DNA from: Pleodorina starrii
Lineage: Eukaryota; Chlorophyta; Chlorophyceae; Chlamydomonadales; Volvocaceae
Length of the DNA stretch: 64,000 nt
Reading direction: 5' to 3'
Assembly: GCA_030267565.1 (NCBI GenBank)
Contig: BRXU01000066.1
Location: 119,384-183,383, forward strand
Position numbers and translations under genes: made by a program. Under the pieces are notes generated by a model. It saw nothing but the letters and a program-made list of their open reading frames with translations. It was not told where the DNA came from and did no database searches. Positions 17,421 to 26,893 of this stretch are shown piece after piece. Positions within the stretch are counted from its first letter, which is position 1. Each line of letters starts with the position of its first letter.

Positions 17421-17972
17421 TCAGTGCCCGAGGCTGGTCTTGTGGCTCACATCCTTGTACCAGTCCGACCAGCCGTGACCGTCCCAGTAGCGGTACTTGA
17501 CCACGTGGTACACCTTCTTGTCCTGGTGGTGATTGACGTGGCGCCAGTGTCCCCCGCCCCAGGTTTCACCGCCGTGACGGTTCAAGCTGTACTGGTAGTA
17601 GTCGCTGCCGTGCTCGTGGGAATTACCGTGCTTGTCCTCGGCGTAGTAGTACTGCTTCACCTGCACCTTGGTGTAGCCCTTGTCGCACTTCACCTTGAAG
17701 GGGAACGCGGCGTAATGCTTCCCCTGATACTTCTTGTAATGCGGCTTGTAAGCATCCACCTCACAGCCCTTCTGCTGCTGTTGACCCTGGGTCTCCACCG
17801 CGGCGGATGGCACCTGGGTGGTCGGCGTGAGCGCGGCTTGGGCCGGTGCACCGAGGGTGGCGAGGCCGCCTGCGGCCAAGGTGAGCGAGGCCATGGACAA
17901 AATAGCCTTGGAGAAGTAACGCCGGCTGTTGAGATTGGCGGTAGGCGTGGACCATGCGGGAGTGGAAGACAT
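17421..17972 (-). CDS. Secreted His/Tyr/Lys-rich protein of unknown function
   Basis: A GGAGATCAAA ribosome site precedes the ATG at 17972. The 183-residue product has a long n-region with RRYF, a hydrophobic core and a signal peptidase site after APAQA, so it is exported. The mature part of about 125 residues is unusually rich in Tyr, His, Lys and Trp (KPHYKKYQGKHYAAF, HWRHVNHHQDKK, WDGHGWSDWYKD) and has two cysteines that could form a disulfide. No family was recognised. The composition would fit metal binding or wall association, but this is inference. Confidence 0.75.
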   Translation of the reverse strand: MSSTPAWSTPTANLNSRRYFSKAILSMASLTLAAGGLATLGAPAQAALTPTTQVPSAAVETQGQQQQKGCEVDAYKPHYKKYQGKHYAAFPFKVKCDKGYTKVQVKQYYYAEDKHGNSHEHGSDYYQYSLNRHGGETWGGGHWRHVNHHQDKKVYHVVKYRYWDGHGWSDWYKDVSHKTSLGH

Positions 17973-19196
17973 TTTGATCTCCTGGCGAGATGCGGGGATT
18001 GAGTGTGCCAGAGTCCCTGCCCCCGATGTGGGGGCTAATTCTTGGTGGGCCGACATCTAAAGCATGTCGGCCAGGTCGTTGCGCAACGTCCACCCGGAGG
18101 TTGATTTCCCCGGTACACCCAGGGGTGCACACGAGCCAATCCGAAGGCCTGCCGTACGGCGCGACGAAACTTACTGACCCACCAGGTTGTCGACGCGGTG
18201 TGAGACCCGTGGGTCCGGTGTGGAGTTGTCCAGAACTCCGTCCGCCCAGACCTCCCCCTGGCGCAGCACCGGCAGGCGGTGGGTGGCCTGACGCTGGCGC
18301 AGGACGTCCTGCCGAGTCATGCGAGTCCCCTTGAGCTCGGAAGACCCGGGTGACACCAATCTTTGTCGGGTCTAGAACGAGCTGGTTCAAACCGTTAGGG
18401 GCTTGACCCTAGCTCGCGATCAGGAGGGAGAAGTAAAATAAGAGGGCAAGACTGGCGTTGGTCCCGCCAAGGACCGGGAAGTATCTAGATGGACATTGCT
18501 CCCCGCCTGGGGCGATGTCAGGAGCTCGGGGGCACTGCGGAAACCGCTGTGCGCAGTGCAGACTGTGCGCGGCGGAGAGCTCCGGGGCTGAGGGCGTGAA
18601 CCATCCTTTCGTGGATGGGCACGCCCTTCTTGCGTGTCCAGTCCGTTATGGCCGACACCCGCCAACAACAGGCCAGGCCCACGGGCGGGTGGCTTTCGGT
18701 GTGGGGATGACCCTCGGTCTCGACCCAGCCGGTCCTGGCATGAATGAACGAGGACGACGGCCACGGTGGGCCGCGCAGGTCCATCCTGGCTGCCCCACCA
18801 AAAGTTGCGGCGATGCTGGGCAGCTCGCCAGCCTCGAGAACGCTGAGAGGGCAGAGGCCGGAAGACGGGACCTGTAGCTGATGACCCCCCGCCACCAGGC
18901 CGGCCCCAGCGGGGCTGCCGCCATCCCGGGGTGCACGGAGGATCCAGCCGTGACGTCCTTGGCGTAGTCGATCGTCACCAGCCAGCCGCCCGAGATCCAG
19001 TACCTGGAAAAGTTGCTGGCCACCCACTGGCCCCCGAGCCACCCAGAGGCCGCGTATGAGGCGGTGAGATTCCCGGCGCAGCCCAGAAGGCCGTCGCTGA
19101 GACCTGCTGAGGGGCGGGGCCGATCCTGTGGGGCTGGGTGGGGTGCCCGGCAGGGACAATGGAGGCAACCCGCCTCCCCTTCTGCAGCGGCGGGTG
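17973..19196. other. 1.2-kb region with no supported gene
   Basis: Open frames cover this stretch on both strands but lack start signals and recognisable domains. A minus-strand frame at 18646-19023, and its upstream extension without a start codon, reads like protein near WISGGWLVTIDYAKDV and may be a gene fragment. A 49-residue frame at 18171-18320 (minus, start MTRQDVLRQ) has an AAGGGG ribosome-like site but no other support. Confidence 0.35.
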
Positions 19197-19306
19197 AAGG
19201 AGATCAGCTCATGAGTACGAGAACGCCCGAGCACACCGGGCAGGCGCACCCCGGGCTGGGCAGGCTGGGCGGTCCCGGGGTGAGGCCGTGGTAGCTCGTT
19301 GTTGCC

Positions 19307-21370
19307 GTGGTGGTGGCCTTGGTGGTGTTGATTCTGGCGATGGTCTACAGCGGCTCGGGGGCCGCTCGTCTGGCGGCGGATCCGGGGGCGTTGGTGCGCT
19401 GGGGTCTGCCCGTGGTCGAGGTGGTGCACAACAGCGCCTTGGTCGTGGTGCTGGGTTCCCTGCTCTTCGCTCTGGGGGTCGTGCCGAAAACACGTGGTGG
19501 GTTCCGCCGCCGCGCAGACGGGCGCAACGGTGGCCAGGAGGCGGAGCACCCCCTGTTCACGGCCACGATGGGTCTGGCCGAGGTGGCGTCGGTGGTGTGG
19601 ACGGTGGCTGCCGTGGTGGTGCTGGTGCTGTCTTATTCCGATGTGGCGGGGGTGCCGGTGGGCGGGGACGAGGCCTATGCGCAGCAGCTGTTGTACTACG
19701 CCACGGATCTTTCCCTGGGGCAGGCGCAGGCGGCGACCGTGGTGGTCGCTGCCGTGGTCACCACCCTGGTCTTCGGCGTCCGGGCCCTGATGGGGCTGTT
19801 GCTCACCTTCGGCCTGGCGTGCACGGCTTTGGTGGCGATGGCCCTGACCGGTCACTCCTCCGGAGGCACGGACCATATGGGTGCGGTGAACTCCTTGGGC
19901 CTGCACCTGCTGGGCGTGTGTCTGTGGACCGGTGGGCTGGTGGTGCTCGCCTGGCTCTCCCCGCAGCTGAGCGGATCGGCTGCCGGCACCGGCAGCCTGC
20001 CGGCAGGGGCCGGCCGCGGCGCTGGTGTGCGGCCTCAGGTGCCGATAGCCGCCGTGGTGCTGCGGCGCTTCTCCACGGTGGCCTTCGGTGCCTTCTTCTT
20101 GGTGTTTCTTTCCGGGACCATCAATGCGGCGGTGCGCATCGGATCCTGGGAACAGCTGTTCAGTCCTTACGGGCAGCTGGTGCTGCTCAAGGCCGCCCTG
20201 ACCCTGGGGCTGGGTTTGGCGGGGGTGGCTCACCGCCGGTGGCTGATTCCGGCCCTGGAGGCGGGCCGTCTCACCGCGACGCGTGCCGTGTGGCAGCTGG
20301 TGGCCGGGGAGGTGCTGGTCATGGGTGCGGTCATGGGCGTGGCCGTGGCCCTGTCGCGCACCGCCCCACCGGTGCCCGAGGAGATCGCCCCGGATGCCAC
20401 CCCGGCCGAGATCCTCACCTGGTACCCACTGCCTCCCCAGCCCACCGCCGCCTCCTGGTTCACCACCTGGCGGGTGGACCCGCTCTGGTTGGCGGTGGTG
20501 GTCTTCCTCGCCGCCCTCTACCTGTGGGCGTTCGTGCAGGTCCGCCGGCGCGGGGACTCCTGGTCGGTGCTGCGCAGCCTCTCCTGGTTGACCGGGCTGG
20601 CGGTGCTGTTCTACGTCACCTCCGGTGGGGTCGCCGTCTACGGGCTGGTGTTGTTCTCCGCGCACATGGTCGAGCACATGATGTTGACGATGGTGGTGCC
20701 GATCTTCCTGGTCCTGGGGGCGCCGGTGACGCTGGTGCTCAAGGCCCTGGAGCCCCGCCAGGACGGTACCCGCGGGCCGCGCGAGTGGATCCTGGCCCTG
20801 GTGCACTCCCCGTTCTCCAAGATCGTGACGCACCCGATCGTCGCCGGGGTGAACTTCGCGGCCTCGATCGTGATCTTCTACTTCACCCCACTGTTCGGAT
20901 TCACCCTGCAGTACCACGTGGGGCACGTGTTCATGATCACCCACTTCTTGATCACCGGGTACCTGTTCATGCTCGTGCTGATCGGCATCGACCCGATCCC
21001 GCACCGTCCCGGCCACATGATGCGCCTGATTCTGCTGCTGGCCACGATGGTCTACCACGCCTTCGTCGGGGTGGCCCTGATGGGCTCCGACACCCTGCTG
21101 CAGGCGTGGTGGTTCGCGAACATGGGCCGGGATTGGGGCCGTAGCCCGATCGAGGACCAGCAGTTCGGCGGGGCCCTGATGTGGGGGATCGGAGAGTTCC
21201 CCACCGTCGTCGTCGCCGTGGTCGTGGCGATCATGTGGGCGATCGAAGGCAAGAAGGAAAACCGTCGCGTGGACCGCCAGGCGGACCGCACCGACGACGC
21301 CGAGCTCAAGGCCTACAACGCGATGATGGCCGGGCTCGCCGAGCGGGACGAGTCCACGAGGCGCCCCTGA
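19307..21370 (+). CDS. CopD-CtaG fusion membrane protein (copy 2), with an amber codon near its original start
   Basis: The 687-residue frame carries CopD (around VVLRRFSTVAFGAFFLVFLS) and CtaG (VLFSAHMVEHMMLTMVV, YHVGHVFMITHFL) domains like the gene at 5642, for copper import and oxidase copper delivery. A better start exists upstream: ATG at 19211 after GAAGGAG, in the same frame, but a TAG at 19292-19294 follows after 27 codons. Translation might restart at GTG codons near 19307, just before the first membrane helix, so a near-complete protein is possible. The C-terminus has a cytoplasmic tail (LKAYNAMMAGLAERD) also seen in the CtaG at 31017. Confidence 0.88.
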   Translation: MVVALVVLILAMVYSGSGAARLAADPGALVRWGLPVVEVVHNSALVVVLGSLLFALGVVPKTRGGFRRRADGRNGGQEAEHPLFTATMGLAEVASVVWTVAAVVVLVLSYSDVAGVPVGGDEAYAQQLLYYATDLSLGQAQAATVVVAAVVTTLVFGVRALMGLLLTFGLACTALVAMALTGHSSGGTDHMGAVNSLGLHLLGVCLWTGGLVVLAWLSPQLSGSAAGTGSLPAGAGRGAGVRPQVPIAAVVLRRFSTVAFGAFFLVFLSGTINAAVRIGSWEQLFSPYGQLVLLKAALTLGLGLAGVAHRRWLIPALEAGRLTATRAVWQLVAGEVLVMGAVMGVAVALSRTAPPVPEEIAPDATPAEILTWYPLPPQPTAASWFTTWRVDPLWLAVVVFLAALYLWAFVQVRRRGDSWSVLRSLSWLTGLAVLFYVTSGGVAVYGLVLFSAHMVEHMMLTMVVPIFLVLGAPVTLVLKALEPRQDGTRGPREWILALVHSPFSKIVTHPIVAGVNFAASIVIFYFTPLFGFTLQYHVGHVFMITHFLITGYLFMLVLIGIDPIPHRPGHMMRLILLLATMVYHAFVGVALMGSDTLLQAWWFANMGRDWGRSPIEDQQFGGALMWGIGEFPTVVVAVVVAIMWAIEGKKENRRVDRQADRTDDAELKAYNAMMAGLAERDESTRRP

Positions 21371-21555
21371 GCCAGGACCACGTATGGAAGCCGTGACCTT
21401 CACGGCGACCTGACAACAGAGGACACACGACGCACCGCGGTGTCGACCCGACCGGCACCTGCCGCCAGGGCCTGTCGATGTGGTGGGGCTCTCGAGGGCC
21501 CGCACATAATGGGATCGCCGCCTCGAGCGGCTGATGAACTGAGAGGGGTGGAGGC

Positions 21556-22203
21556 GTGAACGCACGGGCGCACCGTCTTGCCCGCGGGTGGGCCGGAGCC
21601 GGGATGGCCACGGCCTTCGCCGCCGCCTCCCACGTGGCCGCCGGCGGTCAGGTCCCTCCGGTGTTGTTGGTGTTGCTGTCCCTGGCGCTGTCCGGGCCGG
21701 TGTGCATGGCTCTGGCCGGCCGGGTCCTCTCCCGCTCCTTATTGCTTACCGGCGTGCTGGTCAGCCAGGGCGTCTTCCACCTGCTCTTCACCGTCGCCGG
21801 ATCCGTGACGACCGTGGTCGACGCCACCCACCACGCGGCGCTGAGCTCACCGCCCACCGGGCCGGCCCTGGTGCTCCAGGCCCAGGCTCACGCGGTGCAC
21901 GGTGGCACCGGCATGCTGGTCTTCCACGTGCTGGCCGCCGCGGCCACCTACGCGTTCCTGCGCCACGGCGAAGTGGCCCTCGTGGACCTGCTCGACGCCC
22001 TGCGACTGCGCGTCCGCCGGCTGTGGCGGGTCCTGTCCGCCCCGGTCGTGGTGCACCGGCCCCGACCTGTTCCGCAGGGGCGCCCGCACGCACTGACGGA
22101 TCAGTCGCTGCTGCAACCGGTGCGCTCCTACCGCGGACCACCGACAGCTCGTCGTCGGAATCTTCCGCTCCCGACCGGGCCCGCCCGGTCGCCCGCCGGC
22201 TGA
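21556..22203 (+). CDS. Membrane protein of unknown function beside copC
   Basis: A GTG start after GGGGTGGAGG opens a 215-residue protein with four or five membrane helices in its first 140 residues, several histidines facing them (AASHVAAGG, FHLLFTV, DATHHAAL, HAVHGGTGMLVFHVL) and a basic tail. Position between CopD-CtaG and copC and the histidine pattern suggest a copper-related role; the family was not identified. Confidence 0.7.
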   Translation: MNARAHRLARGWAGAGMATAFAAASHVAAGGQVPPVLLVLLSLALSGPVCMALAGRVLSRSLLLTGVLVSQGVFHLLFTVAGSVTTVVDATHHAALSSPPTGPALVLQAQAHAVHGGTGMLVFHVLAAAATYAFLRHGEVALVDLLDALRLRVRRLWRVLSAPVVVHRPRPVPQGRPHALTDQSLLQPVRSYRGPPTARRRNLPLPTGPARSPAG

Positions 22204-22343
22204 ACACCACCCCTGTTGGGGCCGGTGGTGGTCGTGGATTCGGACAGCAGACTCGACGACTCCCTCACGGCCGCCTCCGATCATCGGCTCGGCGGCCCTG
22301 TCTGACCCACTCACTCATTGCCCCTCGAAGGGACCCCTCTGCC

Positions 22344-22955
22344 ATGCTGACCATGACTTCTGCTCTGCGCCGTACCGCCGCCACTGTGAGCGCGGTAGGC
22401 GCCCTGACCGCCCTGGGACTGGCCCCCGCCGCCGCCCATGACGAGGTGCTGAGCACCTCCCCCGAACAGGATGCGGTGCTGGAGACCGCCCCCGAACAAA
22501 TCGAGCTCTCCTACAGCGGGGAGATCATGGACATCGGCCACCAGGTGCTCGTGACCGGCCCCGACGGGCAGTCCGTGACCGAGGGCCCGCTCGAGCGCGA
22601 CGGTTCCCAAGTGATCCAGCCCCTGGCCGAGACCGGGTCCGAGGAAGGGACCTACCAGGTGGTCTGGCGGGTGGTCTCCAGCGACGGCCACCCCATCGAA
22701 GGCACCTACACCTACGAGGTGGGTGACAGTGTGGACATCACCACCCCGGCCCCCACCCTCAGCACCACCCCGACCGAGACCCCGACCGGTGAGGGCGCCG
22801 ACAGCTCGGACAGCTCCGCCCAAGCCCAGGACGCGGCCGTACAGGAGAATTCCGGAAGCTTCTCCGGATGGGCCGTCGGCGCCACCGTGGTGGTGCTGGC
22901 CCTGGCCGTGATCGGGCTACTGGGCTTGATGTCCCGTCGCCGCCGCAAGAACTGA
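22344..22955 (+). CDS. copC: CopC/YobA-type copper-binding protein, membrane anchored
   Basis: The 203-residue protein has a signal peptide ending in APAAA directly followed by His (HDEVLSTSP), the N-terminal histidine that binds Cu(II) in CopC. A second ligand His occurs in SSDGHPIEG. A Ser/Thr/Glu-rich linker and a C-terminal helix with RRRRK tether it to the outer face of the membrane. It should bind copper and pass it to CopD. The start at 22344 gives the expected signal peptide. Confidence 0.92.
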   Translation: MLTMTSALRRTAATVSAVGALTALGLAPAAAHDEVLSTSPEQDAVLETAPEQIELSYSGEIMDIGHQVLVTGPDGQSVTEGPLERDGSQVIQPLAETGSEEGTYQVVWRVVSSDGHPIEGTYTYEVGDSVDITTPAPTLSTTPTETPTGEGADSSDSSAQAQDAAVQENSGSFSGWAVGATVVVLALAVIGLLGLMSRRRRKN

Positions 22956-22992
22956 TTCCCCCACGCCGGGCCGGCAGATGCTCTACAGCACA

Positions 22993-23030
22993 GGCCCCAG
23001 GAGTGCGGCGACAGCCGTGCTCCTGGGGCC
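22993..23030 (+). terminator. Terminator hairpin after copC
   Basis: GGCCCCAGGAG and CTCCTGGGGCC form an 11-bp stem 38 bases after the copC stop. Confidence 0.7.
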
Positions 23031-23082
23031 GCCGCCGACCGTCCGGTCAGCCCGACGGCGCACTCTGAGGAGCACGACCGCT

Positions 23083-23199
23083 GTGAAGTTCGACCTACTC
23101 GTATCGCTGTCACCGCGCGGCGCCGCAGCTCTCCTCCCGGTGGGGCCGGGCTCCCCGCCACTCTTCTGCCAGGGCTGCCGGGCCGATGGTGGGCTCTGA
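23083..23199 (+). pseudogene. Truncated zinc-finger gene preceding SURF1 (copy A of duplicated module)
   Basis: After the shared leader CTGAGGAGCACGACCGC, a GTG opens 38 codons that align with the start of the intact gene at 26615 (LSPRGAAA against LSPHGSAA, CQGCRAD against CSRKGCGAD). The frame then stops just before the SURF1 start, so most of the gene has been lost by deletion. Confidence 0.7.
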
Positions 23200-23200
23200 C

Positions 23201-24220
23201 ATGGGCACCTACCGTTTCCTACTCAGCGGCAAGTGGCTGGGCTTCTTCCTCCTCGCCTGCGCCGCCGCCGTGGTCTCGGTGTACCTGGGCGGCTGGCAGA
23301 TGGACCGCAACGACCACCTGGTCGGTGAGAACGCCAAGATCACGCAGAACTACCGCGCCGAGCCCCTGGCCGGTGCGGCCGCCGTCGAGCAGTTCGCCGC
23401 CCACGACCCTTCCCTCACCTGGCGCCCGGTCGAGCTCACGGGCGAGTACCTGCCCCAGGACCAGGTGCTGGTCCGCAACAGGCCGCAGGACGGCCGCGTC
23501 GGCTACGAGGTCCTCGTCCCGTTCCGCACGCAGGACGGGGACGTCGTGGTCCTCGACCGCGGCTGGATCCCCACGGGCGAGGCGGCCAACGGGATGCCGG
23601 ACGAGGTGCCGACCCCGCCCGCCGGCCGGGTCACGGTCACCGCCCGGCTCCAGCCCGGGGAGCCGGCCGTCAGCCGCGGCGCCCCCGCGGGCCAGATCGC
23701 CTCGATCGACCTCGAGGAGCTGCGCGAGCGCTGGGACCGGCCGAACGGGACGGCGGCCTACGGCGAGGTCTTCGCCGAGGACCCGGCCCCCGCGGCGGCC
23801 CCCGCGCCGGCTCCGGAGCCGGAGACCGACTCCGGGCCGCACCTGTCCTACTCGTTGCAGTGGTACGCGTTCGCGGCGCTGTTCTTCGTGGCCTGGGGCT
23901 ACGCCGCCCGCCAGCAGGCCCGCAACGACGCCTGGGACCGCCAGTTCGCCCAGGAGATGGAGCGCCGGCTCGCACGGTTCTACGACGAGGACGGCAACTA
24001 CATCGGCGAGGGCGACGAGGAGCTCGTCGTCCGCCAGCTCGAGATGGCCGACGACATGCCCGCCCACCTCAGGTCGCTCATGCGCCCCCGGCCGCAGCGC
24101 CGGCGCTCCCGCCCCACCTGTGAGGACGAGGAGGACGCGATGCTGGACGCCCTGGAGGCGTCGGCCGCGGACCGGAGCGGGAGCCGGGTCCCGCTCCGGT
24201 CCGCGGACGAATTGCACTGA
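23201..24220 (+). CDS. SURF1-family cytochrome oxidase assembly protein
   Basis: The protein (about 339 residues from ATG 23201; an in-frame ATG at 23186 is also possible) has the SURF1 layout: an N-terminal helix ending in GGWQMDRND, an extracytoplasmic domain with VLVRNRPQDGRVGYEVLVPF and VVLDRGWIPTG, and a second helix (LQWYAFAALFFVAWGY). SURF1 helps insert haem a into subunit I, so it serves CtaD. The C-terminal cytoplasmic tail of about 95 acidic and basic residues is typical of actinobacterial members. A truncated second copy is at 26890. Confidence 0.93.
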   Translation: MGTYRFLLSGKWLGFFLLACAAAVVSVYLGGWQMDRNDHLVGENAKITQNYRAEPLAGAAAVEQFAAHDPSLTWRPVELTGEYLPQDQVLVRNRPQDGRVGYEVLVPFRTQDGDVVVLDRGWIPTGEAANGMPDEVPTPPAGRVTVTARLQPGEPAVSRGAPAGQIASIDLEELRERWDRPNGTAAYGEVFAEDPAPAAAPAPAPEPETDSGPHLSYSLQWYAFAALFFVAWGYAARQQARNDAWDRQFAQEMERRLARFYDEDGNYIGEGDEELVVRQLEMADDMPAHLRSLMRPRPQRRRSRPTCEDEEDAMLDALEASAADRSGSRVPLRSADELH

Positions 24221-24298
24221 CCCGCAGCGTTGTTGATGCACTCCGACACGAGACGGTGGGCCGGGACGGACAGTCTCCGCTCACCGCTCACGGCCGGC

Positions 24299-25102
24299 TC
24301 AGGAACTGGCGTCCGCCCCTCTGGTGCCCTGCCGGACAGCCTTGGCCGCCAGGAGATAGGCGAGGATCCACGGTTCGACGAGGTACCGGTGGCCCAGCCG
24401 CCGCGGCTGGGTGGCCAGCCGGTAGGCCCATTCCAGGCCCAGGGGCCCGAGCCAGCGCGGAGCCGATTTCTGGATCCCGGAGTACTGGTCGATCACCCCG
24501 CCGACGGCCGCATAGATCGCCGTGGGCAACTCCTCCCAGTGCCGGCTCAGGAACTCCTCCTGCAGCGGCATCCCCAGGCCCACGATGACGAAGTCCGGCC
24601 GGAACTCCTGGAGGGTTCCGACGATGCGGTCCTCGAGTGCGAGGTTCCACCCTTCGCCGGGCCAGCCCTCGACCGTGCGCTCGGGGTCCCCCGCACGGAG
24701 GAGAGCAACCGTGGCGGCGTTGCTTTCGGGGCTCGCGCCAATGACGGCCACGCGCCGCACGGGGGTGCTCCGGATCAGGCCGGGCAACCAATCCATGGTG
24801 CCGATACGGTGGCGCCTGGCGCTGAGCGGCCGCCCGGAGCACCACTTGGCCATTTTCAGGATGGGAAAGCCATCCGTCAGCACCACGTCGGCCTTGTCGT
24901 AGAAAGCGCGGAACGTCGGGTTGACCTCCCACGTGTAGAGACTGTGCAGATTGTGGCCGAGAATCACGGTCTTGCGCCGCTCCTCCCAGGTGGCCGCAAT
25001 CCACCGGTGCAGCTCATTGGTGTCCATCGGTGTCACCCGGATGCCGCTGACCGGGATCTCGATCTCGCCCCGCTTGTCCGTCTGAGTCTGGTACTTAAGC
25101 AT
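24299..25102 (-). CDS. WecG/TagA/CpsF-family glycosyltransferase
   Basis: The 267-residue protein has the family core: TVILGHNLHSLYTW, ADVVLTDGFPILKMAKW, VAVIGASPE, FVIVGLGMPLQEEF and a C-terminal EWAYRLATQPRRLGHRYL. Members transfer N-acetylmannosaminuronate or N-acetylmannosamine to lipid-linked sugars in cell-wall or surface polymer synthesis. The start at 25102 (MLKYQTQT) follows GGGGGAA; an upstream start at 25204 is less likely. No other glycan genes are adjacent, so its polymer is unknown. Confidence 0.9.
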   Translation of the reverse strand: MLKYQTQTDKRGEIEIPVSGIRVTPMDTNELHRWIAATWEERRKTVILGHNLHSLYTWEVNPTFRAFYDKADVVLTDGFPILKMAKWCSGRPLSARRHRIGTMDWLPGLIRSTPVRRVAVIGASPESNAATVALLRAGDPERTVEGWPGEGWNLALEDRIVGTLQEFRPDFVIVGLGMPLQEEFLSRHWEELPTAIYAAVGGVIDQYSGIQKSAPRWLGPLGLEWAYRLATQPRRLGHRYLVEPWILAYLLAAKAVRQGTRGADASS

Positions 25103-25402
25103 GTGTTCCCCCACTGGCTCGGCAGTTGCTGCCTCATCGATTGTTGGTCGGCACGTTCGCCCACCGCCGTGGGACTCCCAGATCCTGATTGGCGCATGGG
25201 ACACGATCCCGTGGGCGCAGCATTCGGGGACACCAGCCCGTATTCCCCCGAATACCCGCCAACATTCACGTTAGCAACGACGGGCCTCCCGGTGTGCCCC
25301 CACTTCCGGGTTGCGCCGTCCCCCAATATGTACCTATTTGCATTGATATGCCTCCGTGCATCCAGCGAGGTTGCGCCCTGCAGAGTGGATGCTCTATTGG
25401 CG
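25103..25402. other. Upstream region of the glycosyltransferase gene
   Basis: Less GC-rich than the neighbouring DNA, particularly near 25320-25400. It probably holds the promoter of the glycosyltransferase gene; no gene is supported. Confidence 0.4.
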
Positions 25403-25531
25403 TCAAGGCGCTGTGAGGTCGCGTTGGGCGGTCTCGTCGAGCCAGTGCTGACAGCGCTGGAGGAGCATGACGGTGAAAACCATCAAACCCATCGTGGTAG
25501 ACGTATCCACGTCTCTCCCACCCAGGTGCAG
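25403..25531 (-). pseudogene. Fragment resembling a serine recombinase
   Basis: A short minus-strand frame reads GRDVDTSTTMGLMVFTVM, close to the resolvase motif in which a D-T-(S/T)-(T/P)-x-G stretch precedes the long helix, and ends at a TGA at 25403. Nothing of the catalytic N-terminal half is visible. It is likely a relic of a mobile element. Confidence 0.4.
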
Positions 25532-25721
25532 TACCCCTTGCCCTGCTCGCCTGCTCCACAGGGCCTCGGCGAAGCCCAACCGCTAATCCACCACATGTAA
25601 GGCAGTGGGTGTTGTGTCCTGGATGCGCAACCCCGCCGGGGACAGCTGAGGGCCCTGCCAGACACAAGGCCCCTCAGCGTTGCGTGGTGATCGTGACCAG
25701 CGTGGTGGAACGGGATGTCGA

Positions 25722-26113
25722 TCAGTCCTCGTCCTCGTCCTCGTCGTCGCTCTCGACAAGCTCGCCCCGGACTCCTTGCCCTCGGGGAGGGCGAAGGCGA
25801 AGAGGATAAGCCCGGCCACCGGGTCTACCCACGCCGCGCCGGTCAGCGGGAAGAGGATCAGCCCAGTCAGAGTGGAGACGGACAGCAGCGCGCAAATCCC
25901 GGTCTCGGCGGCACCAGCCAGGATCAGGTCGTCCCCCAGGGCCGTGCCGGCCTTCTTCTTGACCGCGACCAGCACCGGCATGATGACCAGCGAGAGCACC
26001 GGGATGATGATGCTCACCGGAGAGGGGTCGGGGGTCTTGCCCTCGGATTGCCAATTGAGGGCCCGCGAGCCAGTCTCGGATTCTTCGGTCCGGGCTACGT
26101 CGCTTCTCCACAT
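25722..26113 (-). pseudogene. Truncated, frameshifted CDF-like cation transporter
   Basis: From 26113 the frame reads into a C-terminal half of a cation transporter (SIIIPVLSLVIMPVLV, AGAAETGICALLSVSTLTGL, WVDPVAGLILFAFALPEGKE). It then needs a one-base shift near 25765-25775 to reach the family-like acidic end GELVESDDEDEDED and its stop at 25722. The N-terminal helices that carry the first metal site are missing. Both truncation and frameshift mark it as decayed. Confidence 0.75.
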
Positions 26114-26120
26114 TATCGAC

Positions 26121-26159
26121 GGGTGCCCCAGCCTAAGGGGAGCAAAGACTGGGGCACCC
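26121..26159. repeat. Inverted repeat GGGTGCCCCAG / CTGGGGCACCC
   Basis: Perfect 11-bp arms separated by 17 bases lie right behind the truncated CDF gene. It might be a terminator of a lost gene or an end of a former insertion. Confidence 0.6.
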
Positions 26160-26614
26160 TAACGCCCGTGCACGGGGTGATGAGAACGGGGTGTTCTCAC
26201 TCGCAAACTATGCCCTCACCGGTCCGGAAGAACAGCCCGTACAGCTACCAGAGGGCAAGTTATGGGGAATCTTCACGCCATCTTGAGGAAAACTATACAA
26301 ACGACTTCGAAGTCAAAGCGGGAATCCTACGCTGAGCAGGGGCCACACTGCCGTGGGTGTCCTGATGACGGGGGGTCACTTCACCCCGTGTTGGCGGGTG
26401 AGTCCATCACCGGTCACGGCGACGACGGAAAGACACCGCAACGAGAGCCCCGCAGACCGCGACATCAGGCCCTGGGAGCACGGTTGCTCCCAGCGGGAAC
26501 CCGGCTTCCTCCGCTACTGTCGAGGACGACACCTCCCGGCGCCGCGGCGCGGCCTGAGCCTGACGCGGGGCTGTCCGGTGAGCCTGCCCGAGTACCCTGA
26601 GGAGCACGACCGCC
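26160..26614. other. Gap with a small hairpin, no supported gene
   Basis: The stem CTGGGAGCA / TGCTCCCAG with a four-base loop lies at 26472-26493. It is placed like the terminator found before the related module at 23.0 kb. No gene is supported in the rest. Confidence 0.45.
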
Positions 26615-26893
26615 GTGGAGACCGACCGGCTCAGATCGCTGTCCCCGCACGGATCCGCGGCACCACCGGCCGGACCCGACAACTTGCAGTGCTCCCGCAA
26701 GGGCTGCGGCGCGGACGCTGCGTGGCGGATCCGCTGGAACAACCCGCGCATCCACACCCCACACCACCGCAAGAGCTGGCTGGCGTGCCCCGACCACCGC
26801 GAGAACCTCGAGAGGTTCCTCCGCGCCCAGGGCTTCTGGAAGGACACCGTCCCGCTCGGCCAAGGCGGGCCCGCCGGGCAGGACCGACCGTGA
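26615..26893 (+). CDS. Small Cys/His protein of the SURF1 module (copy B, intact)
   Basis: A GTG start after GAGGAG opens 92 residues containing CSRKGCGADAAWRIRWNNP, then HTPHHRKSWLACPDHRENLE. Two Cys in the first motif and a later Cys with CPDHR suggest a zinc-binding fold. Its stop overlaps a GTG start of a SURF1 remnant (GTGA), matching the gene order zinc-finger then SURF1. I recall similar small proteins beside SURF1 in related actinobacteria, but the function is unknown. The partner copy at 23083 is truncated. Confidence 0.75.
   Translation: METDRLRSLSPHGSAAPPAGPDNLQCSRKGCGADAAWRIRWNNPRIHTPHHRKSWLACPDHRENLERFLRAQGFWKDTVPLGQGGPAGQDRP

Noticed and set aside
18646..19023. Minus-strand frame with a protein-like start (WISGGWLVTIDYAKDV)
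   Set aside because: Its second half loses protein-like character, there is no ribosome site and no family was recognised; at best a gene fragment.
18518..21565. Long minus-strand frame of about 1015 codons
   Set aside because: It is a shadow of the CopD-CtaG gene, rich in Gly, His, Arg and Gln without any domain, as expected for antisense of GC-rich coding DNA.
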